From assembly GCF_900446255.1 (NCBI RefSeq), contig NZ_UIGI01000001.1:3312763-3376762 (forward strand): a stretch of 64,000 nt of DNA, written 5' to 3'. Numbering within the stretch: the first letter of the stretch is position 1; every line of letters starts with the position of its first letter. This DNA is from Buttiauxella agrestis (GTDB taxonomy: Bacteria; Pseudomonadota; Gammaproteobacteria; Enterobacterales; Enterobacteriaceae). A program made the position numbers and the translations under genes. The notes under the pieces were generated by a model. The model was not told the DNA's origin. It did no database searches and worked only from the letters and a program-made list of their open reading frames with translations. Below are positions 21,673 to 32,978 of the stretch, in pieces.

Positions 21673-23439
21673 ATGAACAAAACCCGTCAACAAAAACTTA
21701 GCCGCTGGCTAAAACAACAAAGCATTATTTCGCGCCGCTGGTTAGGGCTTTCCCGCGTTTTGGGTTTGATCAGTGGACTTTTAATTGTTGCTCAAGCCTG
21801 GCTGTTAGCCCGGATGTTGCAGCACATGATCATGGAAAACATTCCTCGCGAAGCGCTGCTTCTGCTCTTTGTCATCCTGATACTGATTTTTGTATTGCGC
21901 GCATGGGTGGTTTGGCTGCGTGAAAAAGCGGGTTTCTACGCCGGGTTGCACATACGGCAAGAAATTCGGCGCAAAGTGCTCGACCGCGTTCATGAGGCTG
22001 GCCCCGCCTGGATTCAGGGTAAGCCTGTGGGCAGTTGGGCTACGCTTGTGCTGGAACAAATTGAAGATATGCACGATTACTATGCCCGCTATCTGCCGCA
22101 AATGTCGCTTGCGGTGATGGTGCCGGTGCTGATTCTGATCGTGATTTTCCCGTCTAACTGGGTCGCCGCACTGATTCTGCTGTGTACTGCACCACTGATT
22201 CCGCTGTTTATGGCGATGGTAGGGATGGGTGCCGCAGATGCTAACCGTCGTAACTTCCAGGCACTCGCGCGTCTGAGCGGCCATTTTCTTGACCGTCTGC
22301 GCGGCATGGAAACGTTGCGTTTGTTCAATCGTGGAAATGCCGAAACCGAGAATATTCGTGCGGCTTCTCAGGATTTCCGCCAGCGGACAATGGAAGTGTT
22401 GCGCCTCGCATTTCTGTCTTCAGGCGTGTTGGAATTCTTTGCCTCGCTATCCATCGCCGTCGTCGCGGTCTACTTCGGCTTCTCGTATTTAGGCGAGTTG
22501 AATTTTGGCCATTACAGCACTGGCGTTACGCTATTTGCTGGTTTCCTGGCTTTGATTCTGGCTCCTGAATTTTTCCAACCGTTACGCGATTTAGGCACTT
22601 TTTATCATGCCAAAGCGCAAGCCGTTGGTGCAGCGGATAGCCTGATGACATTCCTTGATGCTCCGCTACAGCAGCGTAAACAAGGAACTGCCCGGTTCAA
22701 TAATAACGAGCCTGTCAGCATCGAAGCGCGTGATTTGGTGATTCTTTCGACCGAAGAGAAAATACTCGCCGGCCCGCTGAACTTCACCCTTTCTGCCGGG
22801 CAGCGCGTGGTGCTGGTTGGGCAAAGTGGTGCCGGGAAAAGCTCTCTTCTCAATGTGATATCTGGATTTTTACCTTACCAGGGGCAGCTTCTGGTCAACG
22901 GGGTTGAGCTTTCAGAGCTGGATCCAAAATGGTGGCGCGAACAACTGAGTTGGGTCGGACAAAATCCGCAACTCCCTGCCCCCACTATTCGTGAGAACGT
23001 GCTTTTAGCGCTGCCGGATGCCAGCGCCGAACAATTAGCCGCTGCGTTAGAAAAAGCTTCAGTCAATGAATTCCTGCCGCTGTTACCGCAAGGGATTGAT
23101 ACACCGTTGGGTGAGTCAGCAGCACGCTTATCCGTCGGACAAGCACAACGAGTTGCCGTCGCGCGCGCCTTATTAATGCCATGCGGATTGTTATTGCTCG
23201 ATGAACCTGCCGCAAGCCTGGATGCGCATAGCGAACAGCGTGTAATGGAAGCGCTGGGCAATGCCTCCCGTCAGCAAACCACCCTGATGGTGACGCACCA
23301 GTTAGATTACATCAACGATTGGGACGAGGTTTGGGTGATGCGTGATGGACGTATCGTGCAACAAGGGAATTTCGCAACGCTGGCCTCTCAGGAAGGCCCG
23401 TTTGCAACGTTACTGGCTCATCGCCAGGAGGAGATTTAA
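21673..23439 (+). CDS. cydD: Glutathione/cysteine ABC exporter subunit CydD
   Basis: CydD pairs with CydC in an inner-membrane ABC exporter that sends cysteine and glutathione to the periplasm and is required to mature cytochrome bd. The 588-aa protein has a six-helix exporter domain (about residues 20-310) and a nucleotide-binding domain with Walker A GQSGAGKSS near residue 383, signature LSVGQAQRV and Walker B LLLLDEPAASLD. Length is the E. coli one. The stop overlaps the cydC start by 1 nt (TAATG), so the two are co-translated. Confidence 0.97.
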   Translation: MNKTRQQKLSRWLKQQSIISRRWLGLSRVLGLISGLLIVAQAWLLARMLQHMIMENIPREALLLLFVILILIFVLRAWVVWLREKAGFYAGLHIRQEIRRKVLDRVHEAGPAWIQGKPVGSWATLVLEQIEDMHDYYARYLPQMSLAVMVPVLILIVIFPSNWVAALILLCTAPLIPLFMAMVGMGAADANRRNFQALARLSGHFLDRLRGMETLRLFNRGNAETENIRAASQDFRQRTMEVLRLAFLSSGVLEFFASLSIAVVAVYFGFSYLGELNFGHYSTGVTLFAGFLALILAPEFFQPLRDLGTFYHAKAQAVGAADSLMTFLDAPLQQRKQGTARFNNNEPVSIEARDLVILSTEEKILAGPLNFTLSAGQRVVLVGQSGAGKSSLLNVISGFLPYQGQLLVNGVELSELDPKWWREQLSWVGQNPQLPAPTIRENVLLALPDASAEQLAAALEKASVNEFLPLLPQGIDTPLGESAARLSVGQAQRVAVARALLMPCGLLLLDEPAASLDAHSEQRVMEALGNASRQQTTLMVTHQLDYINDWDEVWVMRDGRIVQQGNFATLASQEGPFATLLAHRQEEI

Positions 23440-25160
23440 TGCGCGCGCTACTCCCCTATCTTGCGCTTTATTGCCGCCACAAATGGTTACTGACGCTGGG
23501 CGTTGTGCTGGCGATTATTACTCTCTTAGCCAGTATCGGGCTGCTGACACTATCAGGCTGGTTCCTCTCCGCCGCATCGGTAGTCGGCGTGGCAGGCATT
23601 TATAGCTTCAACTACATGTTGCCTGCCGCAGGCGTTCGTGGCGGTGCGATTACCCGTACCGCGGGCCGTTATTTTGAGCGACTGGTGAGCCACGATGCGA
23701 CTTTCCGCGTCCTCCAGCACTTACGTGTTTCTACCTTTAGCAAATTGCTGCCGCTCTCCCCTGCCGGGTTGGCTCGTTTCCGCCAGGGTGAGTTGCTTAA
23801 CCGTCTGGTCGCCGATGTTGATACCTTAGACCACCTCTATCTGCGCGTAATTTCACCTCTGGTCGGTGCGTTTGTCGTGATTGTGGTCGTCACGTTCGGA
23901 TTAAGCTGGCTGGATGTGCACCTGGCGCTCACGCTCGGCGGCATTTTATTGGCTACATTAGTTCTGCTGCCACCCGTGTTCTATTTTGCGGGCAGAAAAA
24001 CCGGTGAAGCGATTACCGTTCAACGGGGGCAATATCGCCAGCAGCTTACAGCCTGGCTACAGGGCCACGCGGAACTGACCATTTTCGGTGCGACACAACG
24101 TTATCGCCAGCAGCTTGAAGCGAGCGAAGACAACTGGCAAGAAGCGCAACGCCGCCAGGCTGAACTTACGGCATTGTCGCAGGCCGTTATGCTGCTGGTT
24201 AGCGGAATCGCCGTCATTCTGATGCTGTGGATGGCCGCCGCAGGTGTGGGTGGAAATACCACGCCGGGTGCGCTGATAGCATTGTTTGTGTTCTGTGCAC
24301 TCGCCTCGTTTGAAGCGCTGGCTCCCGTCACCGGGTCATTTCAGCATTTGGGGCAAGTGATTGCTTCGGCCTTGCGCGTGACTGAAATTACCAGCCAGAA
24401 ACCTGAGGTTATTTTCACCGAGAAAACTCATGCGGTACCTGAGCGTGTAGCACTGGAGATTCACAACCTCAGCTTCGCTTATCCCGAACAGTCACAAATG
24501 GCGCTGCGTGATATTTCGTTGCAGGTTGAAGCCGGTCAACACGTCGCTATTTTGGGTCGAACCGGGTGCGGAAAATCGACACTGCTTCAGTTGCTAACCC
24601 GCGCCTGGGAACCCCAGCAGGGCGAAATTCGGCTTAATGGTGAGGCGCTCAGCCAATTCGATGAAACGGCTTTACGGACTTCAACCAGCGTCGTGTCGCA
24701 GCGTGTGCATTTGTTTAGCGCCACACTGCGCGACAATCTTCTACTCGCCGCACCTGACGCCGGCAATGATGAGCTGAAGCAGGTTCTTACCCGCGTGGGT
24801 CTTGAGAAGTTGTTAGACGATTCAGGTCTTAATAGTTGGTTGGGTGAAGGTGGCCGCCAGCTTTCTGGTGGCGAACTGCGCCGCCTGGCCATTGCGCGTG
24901 CATTGCTGCACGATGCGCCACTGTTTTTGCTCGACGAACCGACCGAAGGTCTGGATGCAGAAACTGAGCGTCAAATACTTGATTTACTGGCAGAAGTGAC
25001 CAAAGAGAAAACCGTCTTAATGGTCACTCATCGCCTACGCGGACTGGCTAATTTCGACAGCATAATTGTGATGGACAACGGGCAAATTATTGAGCAAGGT
25101 AATCACGCAGATTTGATGGCTAGCGCAGGTCGTTATTATCATTTTCATCAGCGTTTGTAG
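23439..25160 (+). CDS. cydC: Glutathione/cysteine ABC exporter subunit CydC
   Basis: This is the partner subunit of CydD. The 573-aa protein has an exporter membrane domain followed by an ATPase domain with Walker A GRTGCGKST near residue 373, signature LSGGELRRL and Walker B LFLLDEPTEGLD. The start codon shares one base with the cydD stop. The aat gene follows after 55 nt without a visible terminator, so cydDC-aat may share a transcript. Confidence 0.97.
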   Translation: MRALLPYLALYCRHKWLLTLGVVLAIITLLASIGLLTLSGWFLSAASVVGVAGIYSFNYMLPAAGVRGGAITRTAGRYFERLVSHDATFRVLQHLRVSTFSKLLPLSPAGLARFRQGELLNRLVADVDTLDHLYLRVISPLVGAFVVIVVVTFGLSWLDVHLALTLGGILLATLVLLPPVFYFAGRKTGEAITVQRGQYRQQLTAWLQGHAELTIFGATQRYRQQLEASEDNWQEAQRRQAELTALSQAVMLLVSGIAVILMLWMAAAGVGGNTTPGALIALFVFCALASFEALAPVTGSFQHLGQVIASALRVTEITSQKPEVIFTEKTHAVPERVALEIHNLSFAYPEQSQMALRDISLQVEAGQHVAILGRTGCGKSTLLQLLTRAWEPQQGEIRLNGEALSQFDETALRTSTSVVSQRVHLFSATLRDNLLLAAPDAGNDELKQVLTRVGLEKLLDDSGLNSWLGEGGRQLSGGELRRLAIARALLHDAPLFLLDEPTEGLDAETERQILDLLAEVTKEKTVLMVTHRLRGLANFDSIIVMDNGQIIEQGNHADLMASAGRYYHFHQRL

Positions 25161-25215
25161 CCTGTGTAATTGGTCTATTATCAATAATTATTGCTAGCCG
25201 TGGAGCCGTGTCGTC

Positions 25216-25908
25216 ATGCGCCTTATTCAGCTTTCTCGTGACTCAATCGCCTTCCCTTCCCCGGAAGGCGCGTTGCGTGAACCTAATGGGTTATTGGCAC
25301 TTGGCGGCGATTTAAGTCCGGCTCGTTTGTTAATGGCTTATCAGCGCGGCATCTTTCCGTGGTTCTCGCCTGGCGACCCGATTTTATGGTGGTCGCCCGA
25401 TCCGCGTGCGGTGCTTTTCCCGGAACAGTTTCACCTGAGTCGCAGTATGAAGCGCTTCCATCGCGACTCGCCCTATCGTGTCACGCTAAACCATGCTTTT
25501 GAGCGTGTTATCAGCGACTGCGCAGATGACCGTGAAGAAGGTACATGGATTACGCCCGAGATTATCGACGCCTATACGCGACTGCACGAATTAGGTCACG
25601 CTCATTCTATTGAAGTCTGGGAAGGAGATGAACTGGTTGGTGGAATGTACGGTGTGGCGCAAGGTGCATTGTTTTGCGGTGAGTCGATGTTCAGCCGCCG
25701 GGAAAATGCATCCAAAACTGCGTTACTGGTATTCTGCCAACACTTTCTAAGCTACGGCGGGAAATTGATTGATTGCCAGGTTCTTAACGCGCATACCGCA
25801 TCTTTAGGTGCAATTGAAATTCCGCGTCGGGAATATCTGGAACATCTGTCGATATTTCGTCCACAACATCTGGCATCGTATTGTTGGGTGCCACAAATCC
25901 TGTCGTAA
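25216..25908 (+). CDS. aat: Leucyl/phenylalanyl-tRNA-protein transferase
   Basis: Aat adds Leu or Phe from charged tRNA to proteins with an N-terminal Arg, Lys or Met, creating an N-degron read by ClpS and destroyed by ClpAP. The 230-aa sequence (E. coli 234) has the family segments [20 protein letters not shown] and [16 protein letters not shown]. The context is telling: clpA and clpS, the other half of the same pathway, lie within 3 kb on the opposite strand. Confidence 0.97.
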   Translation: MRLIQLSRDSIAFPSPEGALREPNGLLALGGDLSPARLLMAYQRGIFPWFSPGDPILWWSPDPRAVLFPEQFHLSRSMKRFHRDSPYRVTLNHAFERVISDCADDREEGTWITPEIIDAYTRLHELGHAHSIEVWEGDELVGGMYGVAQGALFCGESMFSRRENASKTALLVFCQHFLSYGGKLIDCQVLNAHTASLGAIEIPRREYLEHLSIFRPQHLASYCWVPQILS

Positions 25909-25940
25909 CGATAATGTTTACGGCACATTACTGTTAAGAG

Positions 25941-25956
25941 TGTTATAATTAGCCCC
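25941..25956 (+). promoter_or_regulatory. Extended -10 promoter upstream of infA
   Basis: TGTTATAAT at 25941-25949 is a consensus extended -10 element (TGn before TATAAT), predicting a start near 25956. No good -35 lies at 17 bp. The transcript would carry the 53-codon open frame at 26019 and then infA. Confidence 0.6.
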
Positions 25957-26018
25957 GCAGAGTGAGCTCTGCTCATTACCCCGCCGCCGTTTGGGATTAG
26001 CTTTAACAGGGACAACCC

Positions 26019-26180
26019 ATCGTTTATCTCTTCGCAGCCCTCATCGCAGGCACAATCCGTGCAGCTTTTGAGTGGGTTTTGGGTAATGTGCAAATTGCAC
26101 TTTCGCTGGTGATTTCACCAACAATTCTTTACATGATACGTGAACTTGGGCATTATCTTGCCGGTTCAAAACTATGGTAG
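26019..26180 (+). CDS. Unassigned 53-codon hydrophobic open frame in the infA leader, possible AUC start
   Basis: I do not recognise this product. The frame is open from 26007 to the TAG at 26178-26180, 19 nt before infA. Reading from ATC at 26019 gives 53 residues that look protein-like: a hydrophobic first half (VYLFAALIAGTIRAAFEWVL), a second hydrophobic stretch (IALSLVISPTILYMI) and an RELGHYLAGSKLW end. There is no ATG, GTG or TTG upstream in frame. ATC lies 7 nt after a Shine-Dalgarno-like CAGGGA at 26007-26012, while the first standard start, GTG at codon 24, has only a weak GGG before it. It could be a small membrane protein or leader peptide with a non-canonical start, the remnant of a gene, or chance. 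E. coli infC and pcnB start with AUU, so unusual starts do occur. Confidence 0.35.
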   Translation: MVYLFAALIAGTIRAAFEWVLGNVQIALSLVISPTILYMIRELGHYLAGSKLW

Positions 26181-26199
26181 TGATACCCTCGAGGATTAG

Positions 26200-26418
<219 letters not shown>

Positions 26419-26470
26419 TAGTTTTATTTAGCGCTGCATAGATACATGCGGCGCAGACAATTTAGTAATG

Positions 26471-26503
26471 AAAAGGCCAGGTTAATAACCTGGCCTTTTT
26501 TTA
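26471..26503. terminator. Bidirectional terminator between infA and clpA
   Basis: AAAAGGCCAGGTT and AACCTGGCCTTTT form a near-perfect stem around AAT with a T-run after it and an A-run before it. It can end infA on the plus strand and clpA on the minus strand. Confidence 0.87.
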
Positions 26504-26519
26504 TGGCAACACGAATGAA

Positions 26520-28793
26520 TTAGTGTGCTGCTTCTGGTTTATGCTTCTGAGCGCTATGGAAGTCATAAGTCAGTTTCTGGTTCTCTTTATCCAGAGCCAC
26601 AGTCACTTGACCACCATCCACCAGTGAACCAAACAGCAGTTCGTTAGCGAGCGGTTTTTTCAGGCTGTCCTGAATGACACGCGTCATTGGGCGAGCACCC
26701 ATTGCACGGTCATAGCCTTTTTCCGCAAGCCAGTCACGGGCTTCCTGGCTCACTTCCAGAGACACACCTTTCTGATCCAATTGCACCTGAAGCTCGACGA
26801 TAAATTTGTCGACAACCTGGTGAATCACATCCGTAGACAGATGGTTGAACCAAATGATGTTGTCCAGACGGTTACGGAACTCTGGAGTAAAGATCTTTTT
26901 GATCTCTTCCATCGCATCGGTGCTGTTGTCCTGACGAATCAGGCCAATAGACTTACGCTCGGTTTCACGCACGCCGGCGTTAGTGGTCATCACCAGAATC
27001 ACATTACGGAAATCGGCTTTGCGCCCGTTGTTATCGGTCAGCGTACCGTTATCCATAACCTGCAATAACAGGTTGAAGACATCCGGGTGCGCCTTTTCGA
27101 TTTCATCAAGCAGCAACACTGAGTGAGGATGTTTAATCACTGCATCCGTCAACAGCCCGCCCTGGTCGAAACCAACGTAGCCTGGAGGTGCGCCGATCAA
27201 ACGGCTCACGGTGTGGCGTTCCATGTATTCGGACATATCAAACCGCAGCAGCTCAATGCCCAGCGATTTCGCCAATTGCACGGTGACTTCTGTTTTACCC
27301 ACACCGGTTGGCCCGGCAAACAAGAAGGAACCCACAGGTTTATGATCGTGCCCTAACCCGGCGCGGCTCATTTTAATGGCTTCAGTTAACGCCTCGATGG
27401 CTTTATCCTGGCCAAACACCAGCATTTTCAGGCGATCGTCCAGGCTGCGCAGCGTATCGCGGTCGCTTGCTGAAACACTTTTCTCCGGGATACGCGCAAT
27501 ACGCGCAACCACGGTTTCGATGTCAGAGACATTGACCGTTTTCTTACGCTTGCTCACCGGCATCAGGCGGCTACGAGCGCCCGCTTCGTCGATAACGTCA
27601 ATCGCTTTATCTGGCAAATGACGATCGTTGATGTATTTCACCGCCAACTCCACCGCGGCACGAATCGCTTTCGCGGTGTAACGCACGTCGTGGTGCGCTT
27701 CGTACTTCGGTTTCAGGCCGTTAATAATCTGAACGGTTTCTTCAACGCTTGGCTCAGTAATATCAATCTTCTGGAAGCGACGCGCCAGAGCACGGTCTTT
27801 TTCGAAGATATTGCTGAATTCCTGGTACGTAGTTGAACCGATAACCCGAATCTTGCCGCTCGACAGCAGCGGCTTAATCAGGTTTGCAGCATCAACTTGC
27901 CCACCGGATGCGGCACCCGCACCAATAATGGTATGAATTTCATCGATAAACAGGATGCTGTTCTGATCCTGCTCGAGCTGTTTAAGCAGCGCTTTGAAAC
28001 GTTTCTCAAAGTCACCACGGTATTTAGTGCCCGCCAGCAGCGAACCAATATCCAGCGAGTAAATCGTGCAATCGGCAATCACTTCCGGAACGTCGCCCTG
28101 CACAATACGCCAGGCAAGTCCTTCGGCAATGGCGGTTTTACCCACCCCGGATTCACCCACTAGCAGCGGGTTGTTTTTACGGCGACGACACAGAACCTGA
28201 ATGGCGCGCTCAAGCTCTTTATCGCGGCCAATTAAGGGGTCTATCCCTCCCACGCGTGCAAGCTGGTTGAGATTGGTGGTGAAGTTTTCCATACGTTCCT
28301 CCCCGCCTGCTTGCTCTTCATTGACCGGATTTTCTGCCCCCGGAGCCTGATTTGGTTCGTCTTTACGTGTGCCGTGAGAGATGAAGTTCACCACATCAAG
28401 GCGGCTGACTTCATGTTTGCGCAGCAAGTACGCTGCCTGGGATTCCTGTTCGCTGAAAATAGCCACCAGCACGTTTGCGCCAGTCACTTCACTGCGACCA
28501 GAAGACTGGACGTGGAACACCGCACGTTGCAGCACACGCTGGAAGCTGAGCGTCGGTTGAGTATCGCGCTCTTCTTCACTGGCTGGCAGAACCGGTGTGG
28601 TTTGTTCGATGAAGGCCTCGAGTTCCTGTCGCAGCGCCACCAGATCTACGCTACACGCTTCCAGCGCTTCACGAGCTGATGGGTTGCTGAGTAAAGCCAG
28701 CAACAGATGCTCGACAGTCATAAACTCATGTCGGTGCTCGCGCGCTCTGGCGAAAGCCATGTTTAAACTGAGTTCCAGTTCTTGATTGAGCAT
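26520..28793 (-). CDS. clpA: ATP-dependent Clp protease ATP-binding subunit ClpA
   Basis: ClpA is the double-ring AAA+ unfoldase that feeds substrates into ClpP. From ATG 28793 it is 757 aa (E. coli 758), starting [20 protein letters not shown]. Order: the Clp-N repeat domain (residues 1-145), an acidic linker, AAA1 with Walker [10 protein letters not shown] near 212, AAA2 with GPTGVGKTE near 493, and a C-terminal small domain. An in-frame ATG five codons upstream (28808) is a less likely start. It lies 27 nt after clpS on the same strand, so the two are probably co-transcribed. Confidence 0.97.
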   Translation of the reverse strand: MLNQELELSLNMAFARAREHRHEFMTVEHLLLALLSNPSAREALEACSVDLVALRQELEAFIEQTTPVLPASEEERDTQPTLSFQRVLQRAVFHVQSSGRSEVTGANVLVAIFSEQESQAAYLLRKHEVSRLDVVNFISHGTRKDEPNQAPGAENPVNEEQAGGEERMENFTTNLNQLARVGGIDPLIGRDKELERAIQVLCRRRKNNPLLVGESGVGKTAIAEGLAWRIVQGDVPEVIADCTIYSLDIGSLLAGTKYRGDFEKRFKALLKQLEQDQNSILFIDEIHTIIGAGAASGGQVDAANLIKPLLSSGKIRVIGSTTYQEFSNIFEKDRALARRFQKIDITEPSVEETVQIINGLKPKYEAHHDVRYTAKAIRAAVELAVKYINDRHLPDKAIDVIDEAGARSRLMPVSKRKKTVNVSDIETVVARIARIPEKSVSASDRDTLRSLDDRLKMLVFGQDKAIEALTEAIKMSRAGLGHDHKPVGSFLFAGPTGVGKTEVTVQLAKSLGIELLRFDMSEYMERHTVSRLIGAPPGYVGFDQGGLLTDAVIKHPHSVLLLDEIEKAHPDVFNLLLQVMDNGTLTDNNGRKADFRNVILVMTTNAGVRETERKSIGLIRQDNSTDAMEEIKKIFTPEFRNRLDNIIWFNHLSTDVIHQVVDKFIVELQVQLDQKGVSLEVSQEARDWLAEKGYDRAMGARPMTRVIQDSLKKPLANELLFGSLVDGGQVTVALDKENQKLTYDFHSAQKHKPEAAH

Positions 28794-28820
28794 AGGCACC
28801 TCCCCCAAATTTTGCCTTCT

Positions 28821-29141
28821 TCAGGCTTTTTCTAGCGTACACAGCAGCGGATGCTCATGCTCCCTTGCATACTGGTTCACTAACGCGACTTTGGTTTCCG
28901 CTACTTCTGCAGTAAAAATGCCACAGATAGCTTTACCCTGATAGTGCACAGTGAGCATCAATTGCGTTGCACGTTCTACATCATAAGAAAAGAACTTTTG
29001 CAGCACGTCAATAACAAATTCCATCGGCGTGTAGTCATCGTTCATTAACATCACTTTATACATCGACGGTGGTTTGAGCGCTTCGCGCAGTTTGTCGCCC
29101 ACCAGCTGGTCGAAATCCAACCAATCGTTCGTCTTACCCAT
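28821..29141 (-). CDS. clpS: ClpA adaptor and N-recognin ClpS
   Basis: ClpS binds destabilising N-terminal residues (Leu, Phe, Trp, Tyr) and delivers the protein to ClpAP. The 106-aa sequence has the [21 protein letters not shown] core with the substrate-binding Asn-Asp-Asp region, as in E. coli. It is upstream of clpA and divergent from cspD. Confidence 0.97.
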   Translation of the reverse strand: MGKTNDWLDFDQLVGDKLREALKPPSMYKVMLMNDDYTPMEFVIDVLQKFFSYDVERATQLMLTVHYQGKAICGIFTAEVAETKVALVNQYAREHEHPLLCTLEKA

Positions 29142-29343
29142 TGCAAATCGTCATCATGTTTAATCGCCCTTTGTCATGAAGGCGAAGCCCATAGGTTGAG
29201 TGTAATACGCTTTCAGTTAACGTGATTCATTGTGTTTAAAAGGGACGGTAAATCGCAATCGAGAGATTCGTCACATTAATCACAATAGCGTTAACTGCTT
29301 CAAATTTTTGATTCATTTTCATTCTTACCCCCCCGTGCAACGC

Positions 29344-29378
29344 TTGACGACATGGTTAAATTATCTACATTGTACAAG
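29344..29378 (+). promoter_or_regulatory. Probable cspD promoter
   Basis: TTGACG (29344-29349) and TACATT (29366-29371) with a 16-bp spacer predict a start near 29378 and an 87-nt leader. The remainder of the clpS-cspD gap (29142-29343) shows no gene; the clpS promoter should lie within it. Confidence 0.45.
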
Positions 29379-29464
29379 CGTGAGTTGGCGAGGTTTTGAA
29401 CAGCCCGCCCTCACCCACCGGTTCTTTCCATCTCACTTATAAGATTTACGAAGGATGTAGAAGC

Positions 29465-29689
29465 ATGGAGACGGGTACAGTTAAATGGTTCAATAACGCC
29501 AAAGGGTTCGGTTTTATCTGCCCTGAGGGCGGCGGCGAAGATATCTTCGCTCACTACTCCACCATTCAGATGGATGGTTACAGAACGCTTAAAGCCGGAC
29601 AAACTGTCAGGTTTGATGTGCATCAGGGGCCAAAAGGCAATCACGCTAGTTTGATTGTGCCTCTTGAACTCGAAGCAGCGGTCGCCTGA
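29465..29689 (+). CDS. cspD: Cold-shock-domain protein CspD
   Basis: CspD is a stationary-phase CSD protein that inhibits DNA replication in E. coli; it is not cold-induced. The 74-aa product has the RNP-like motifs KGFGFI and DIFAHYS of the cold-shock domain. The start METGTVKWFNN at ATG 29465 follows GAAGGATG; a longer frame from 29396 is not supported. It lies divergent from clpS and convergent with macB. Confidence 0.96.
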   Translation: METGTVKWFNNAKGFGFICPEGGGEDIFAHYSTIQMDGYRTLKAGQTVRFDVHQGPKGNHASLIVPLELEAAVA

Positions 29690-29719
29690 CCTTTTGTTTC
29701 ATTGTGTACATCCCTAAAT

Positions 29720-29751
29720 CAAAATGCCAGCTTGTACGCTGGCATTTTTAT
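29720..29751. terminator. Bidirectional terminator between cspD and macB
   Basis: AAAATGCCAGC / GCTGGCATTTTT form a stem around TTGTAC with A- and T-runs on both sides, suited to both convergent genes. Confidence 0.85.
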
Positions 29752-29778
29752 AACCAAACGTAATACCAAAGATTAAAA

Positions 29779-31725
29779 TCATTCACGCGCTAACGCATCA
29801 ATTGGATTTAATCGCGCGGCATTTCTTGCCGGTAGCCAACCAAATATAATCCCCGTAGCGGTCGAACACACAAATGCGGTCAGTAACGCCATCGGCGAAA
29901 ACCCGATTTCCCAGCCGGGTAAAACCAGTTGCAGCGTGAAGGCAATCAACAAGGATAACGAAATCCCCAACGCACCGCCCACCAGACACACCAGCACTGC
30001 TTCAATCAGAAATTGCTGCAATACATCACTGGCTCTGGCTCCCACGGCCATACGAATGCCAATCTCTTTGGTACGTTCTGTCACCGAAACCAGCATGATA
30101 TTCATCACGCCTATCCCACCCACCAGTAACGAAATCACCGCCACTAATGTCAGGAACATCTGAAGAGTACGTGTGGTCTTTTCTGCCGTTTTCAACAGCC
30201 CGTCCATATTGTAGGTGAAGAAATCTTTCTTACCGTGACGTAACTGCAACAACCGATTGAGCTGCTGTTCGGCTTCGTGGCTGTTATAACCCTCGTTCAC
30301 CCGTACCGTAATCGAGTTAAGCCAGCTTTGCCCCATCACTCGCCCGGCCATGGTGTTATAAGGCAACCAGACACGCAGAATTTTGCTGCTGCCAAACATC
30401 GACTGCTTTTCTTGCGCCACGCCGATAACCGTCGCAGGCATGTTCCCCACCAGAATAATTTCGCCGACCACGTTGGCTTTATTCGGGAAGAGCTGGCGTT
30501 TGGTGTTGCTATCGAGCACCACCACTTGTGCACGCCCGGCCAATTGCTCCTCGTTGAAGGTATTGCCTTCACTAAAGCTCATGCCGTAAACGTTAAAATA
30601 TTGGCTGCTGACACCATTCACGCTTGCCGCCGCATCAACGTTGCCGTAACGCACACGTAAATTGCTCGAGAGCGCCGGGGTGGCTGAACTGACCCACGGC
30701 TGCTGGCTGATAGCCGCCAGGTCGTCATATTTTAGCGCCTGTTGATACTGCGGATCGTCATCGCCGAAATCCTTACCCGGATAGATATCAATCGTGTTGG
30801 TGCCAATCGAGCGAATATCCTGTAATACCAACTGTTTCGCCGCGTCGCCAACAATCACAATCGACACCACGGATGCGATACCGATAATAATCCCCAACAT
30901 GGTCAGCAAAGTGCGCATTTTATTCGCCGCCAGCGCCAGCCAGGCCATGCTGAATGCTTCACGAAAGCTGCTGATAGTTTGCTGAATCGCAGAATTGGTT
31001 GGCTGAGTTTTCACTTCTTTCTGCGCGGCAGATTCTTGCGCCACCGAGGGAGGATTGCTGATAATTTCACCGTCACGAATTTCAATCACACGCTGCGCCT
31101 GCGCAGCAATGGAAGGATCATGCGTCACAATGATGACGGTATGCCCCTGCTCACGCAGTTGCTTAAGCGTGGCCATCACTTCTTCACCGGAATGACTATC
31201 CAACGCGCCTGTCGGTTCGTCCGCAAGAATCACCTGCCCGCCGTTCATCAGGGCGCGGGCGATACTCACACGCTGCTGCTGGCCGCCTGAGAGCTGTGAC
31301 GGCAAGTATTCCACACGCTCGGCAAGACCGAGGCGCATCAGCAAAGCTCGCGCCCGTTGCTGGCGGTAAACCCGCGCGGTTCCGGCATACACCGCAGGCA
31401 CTTCAACGTTTTGAGTGGCATTGAGATGCGAAAGCAAATGGTAACGCTGGAAGATAAAGCCAAAATGTTCACGACGTAACGTGGCGAGCGCGTCACTGCC
31501 GAGAACTGCGGTATCTTGCCCGGCCACTTTGTAACTACCGCTGGTCGGTTTATCCAGGCAGCCGAGAATATTCATCAGCGTCGATTTACCGGAGCCAGAC
31601 GCCCCAACAATCGCCACCATTTCGCCAGCTTCTATGGTGATGTTAATGCCTTTAAGCACTTCAACTTGTTCGTCTCCCGACGGATAGCTACGGCGAATAT
31701 CCCGTAGCTCAAGCAGTGCCGTCAT
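29779..31725 (-). CDS. macB: Macrolide export ATP-binding/permease protein MacB
   Basis: MacB is a mechanotransmitting ABC transporter that works with MacA and TolC to expel macrolides and, in E. coli, enterotoxin and protoporphyrin. The 648-aa protein has its ATPase domain first (Walker [10 protein letters not shown] near residue 43, signature LSGGQQQRV, Walker [13 protein letters not shown]). Then come four membrane helices around a large periplasmic domain (about residues 300-515). It overlaps the macA stop by 4 nt (ATGA). Confidence 0.97.
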   Translation of the reverse strand: MTALLELRDIRRSYPSGDEQVEVLKGINITIEAGEMVAIVGASGSGKSTLMNILGCLDKPTSGSYKVAGQDTAVLGSDALATLRREHFGFIFQRYHLLSHLNATQNVEVPAVYAGTARVYRQQRARALLMRLGLAERVEYLPSQLSGGQQQRVSIARALMNGGQVILADEPTGALDSHSGEEVMATLKQLREQGHTVIIVTHDPSIAAQAQRVIEIRDGEIISNPPSVAQESAAQKEVKTQPTNSAIQQTISSFREAFSMAWLALAANKMRTLLTMLGIIIGIASVVSIVIVGDAAKQLVLQDIRSIGTNTIDIYPGKDFGDDDPQYQQALKYDDLAAISQQPWVSSATPALSSNLRVRYGNVDAAASVNGVSSQYFNVYGMSFSEGNTFNEEQLAGRAQVVVLDSNTKRQLFPNKANVVGEIILVGNMPATVIGVAQEKQSMFGSSKILRVWLPYNTMAGRVMGQSWLNSITVRVNEGYNSHEAEQQLNRLLQLRHGKKDFFTYNMDGLLKTAEKTTRTLQMFLTLVAVISLLVGGIGVMNIMLVSVTERTKEIGIRMAVGARASDVLQQFLIEAVLVCLVGGALGISLSLLIAFTLQLVLPGWEIGFSPMALLTAFVCSTATGIIFGWLPARNAARLNPIDALARE

Positions 31726-32837
31726 GGTGCGCTCCCGGCGGTGCTTTTCCCAATCACCACCTCTTCACCTTCAGTCAGTCCATTGGCGACTTGCACTATC
31801 GTGTCATTACGCATCCCGATGGTAATTTCACGGTCACGCGTTTCACCGTTGCGCAATACCGAAACTTTGTAGCGATTATCGCCAATTGGCTCGCCCAAAG
31901 CAGCAAGTGGAATAGTGAGCACGTCTTTTACGCCGCCAAGTTGGATATGCACTTGCGCTGTCATTTCAAGACGCAACACGCCTTTCGGATTCGGCACTTC
32001 AAAACGGGCGTTATAGAAAATCGCGTCGTTCACTTTTACCGGCGTCGGCAGAATATCAATGAGCACGCCTTCATAACGCGTTAATGGATCGCCCAGCACC
32101 GTGAACCAGGCTTTCTGGCCCGGTTTAAGGTGAATCACGTCCGCTTCAGAAACTTGCGCCTTAACCAACATGGTCCCGAGATCGGCAAGCGTCAGAATGT
32201 TTGGCGCTTGCTGCGCGGCAATTACCGTTTGGCCTTGTTTGGTGGTGATTTCAGTCACTTCACCTGCCATTGGAGCCACAATCTGGGTGTAATCGAGGTT
32301 GGTTTTTGCCGTGTCCAGCGAGGCCTGATTGCGTTTAATCTGCGCGTCTATGGTACCGATTTGCGCCTGCCTGACTTCCAGATCGGTCGCTGCGGTATCC
32401 AAATCCTGCTGCGAAACCGCCTGAGTTTTTGCCAGCGCCCGTTGGCGATTTAACGTCACTTGCGCGAGTTTCGCCTGAGCCACGGCCTGTCGCCGTTGCG
32501 CACGCAACTCCATGAGTGTCGCTTCAACTTCTTTGATTTGGTTTTGCGCCTGTTCCGGGTCTATAACCCCCAACAGCTGATCCTTTTTCACTTTATCGCC
32601 GATATTGACCGACAGCGTTTTGAGCTGCCCGCTGACCTGTGCACCGACGTCAACTTTGCGTAGAGCATCCAGTTTGCCGGTCGCCAACACGCTCTGTTGC
32701 AGCTCGCCTTTACGCACGATCATCGTCTGATAGACCGGCGCTGGCGCATTTAAAAACTGCCACAGCCAGATCACCAGGAGTAATACCAGCAGGCCCAGAA
32801 GCCAATAACGCTTTTTAATTTTTCCCTTAAATCTCAT
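31722..32837 (-). CDS. macA: Macrolide transporter periplasmic adaptor MacA
   Basis: MacA is the membrane-fusion protein that links MacB to TolC. From ATG 32837 it is 371 aa, the E. coli length, with an N-terminal membrane anchor ([20 protein letters not shown]), lipoyl and alpha-helical hairpin segments (about residues 80-200, rich in Q and A) and beta-barrel domains. The frame extends to 32933, but those 32 extra residues are not shared with the family. macA and macB overlap by 4 nt. It is divergent from ybjX. Confidence 0.96.
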   Translation of the reverse strand: MRFKGKIKKRYWLLGLLVLLLVIWLWQFLNAPAPVYQTMIVRKGELQQSVLATGKLDALRKVDVGAQVSGQLKTLSVNIGDKVKKDQLLGVIDPEQAQNQIKEVEATLMELRAQRRQAVAQAKLAQVTLNRQRALAKTQAVSQQDLDTAATDLEVRQAQIGTIDAQIKRNQASLDTAKTNLDYTQIVAPMAGEVTEITTKQGQTVIAAQQAPNILTLADLGTMLVKAQVSEADVIHLKPGQKAWFTVLGDPLTRYEGVLIDILPTPVKVNDAIFYNARFEVPNPKGVLRLEMTAQVHIQLGGVKDVLTIPLAALGEPIGDNRYKVSVLRNGETRDREITIGMRNDTIVQVANGLTEGEEVVIGKSTAGSAP

Positions 32838-32978
32838 AGGTATCCTACAAACAAACTGGCAAATTAAACGAAGTATCAACAAAAACCATATGGTCTTATC
32901 GACCTGTTTGGCGATTGAACATTCGTTGAGCAAACAAATGGTGAAATTACGCCATAACCCTTTAACCAGGCCTCAACC

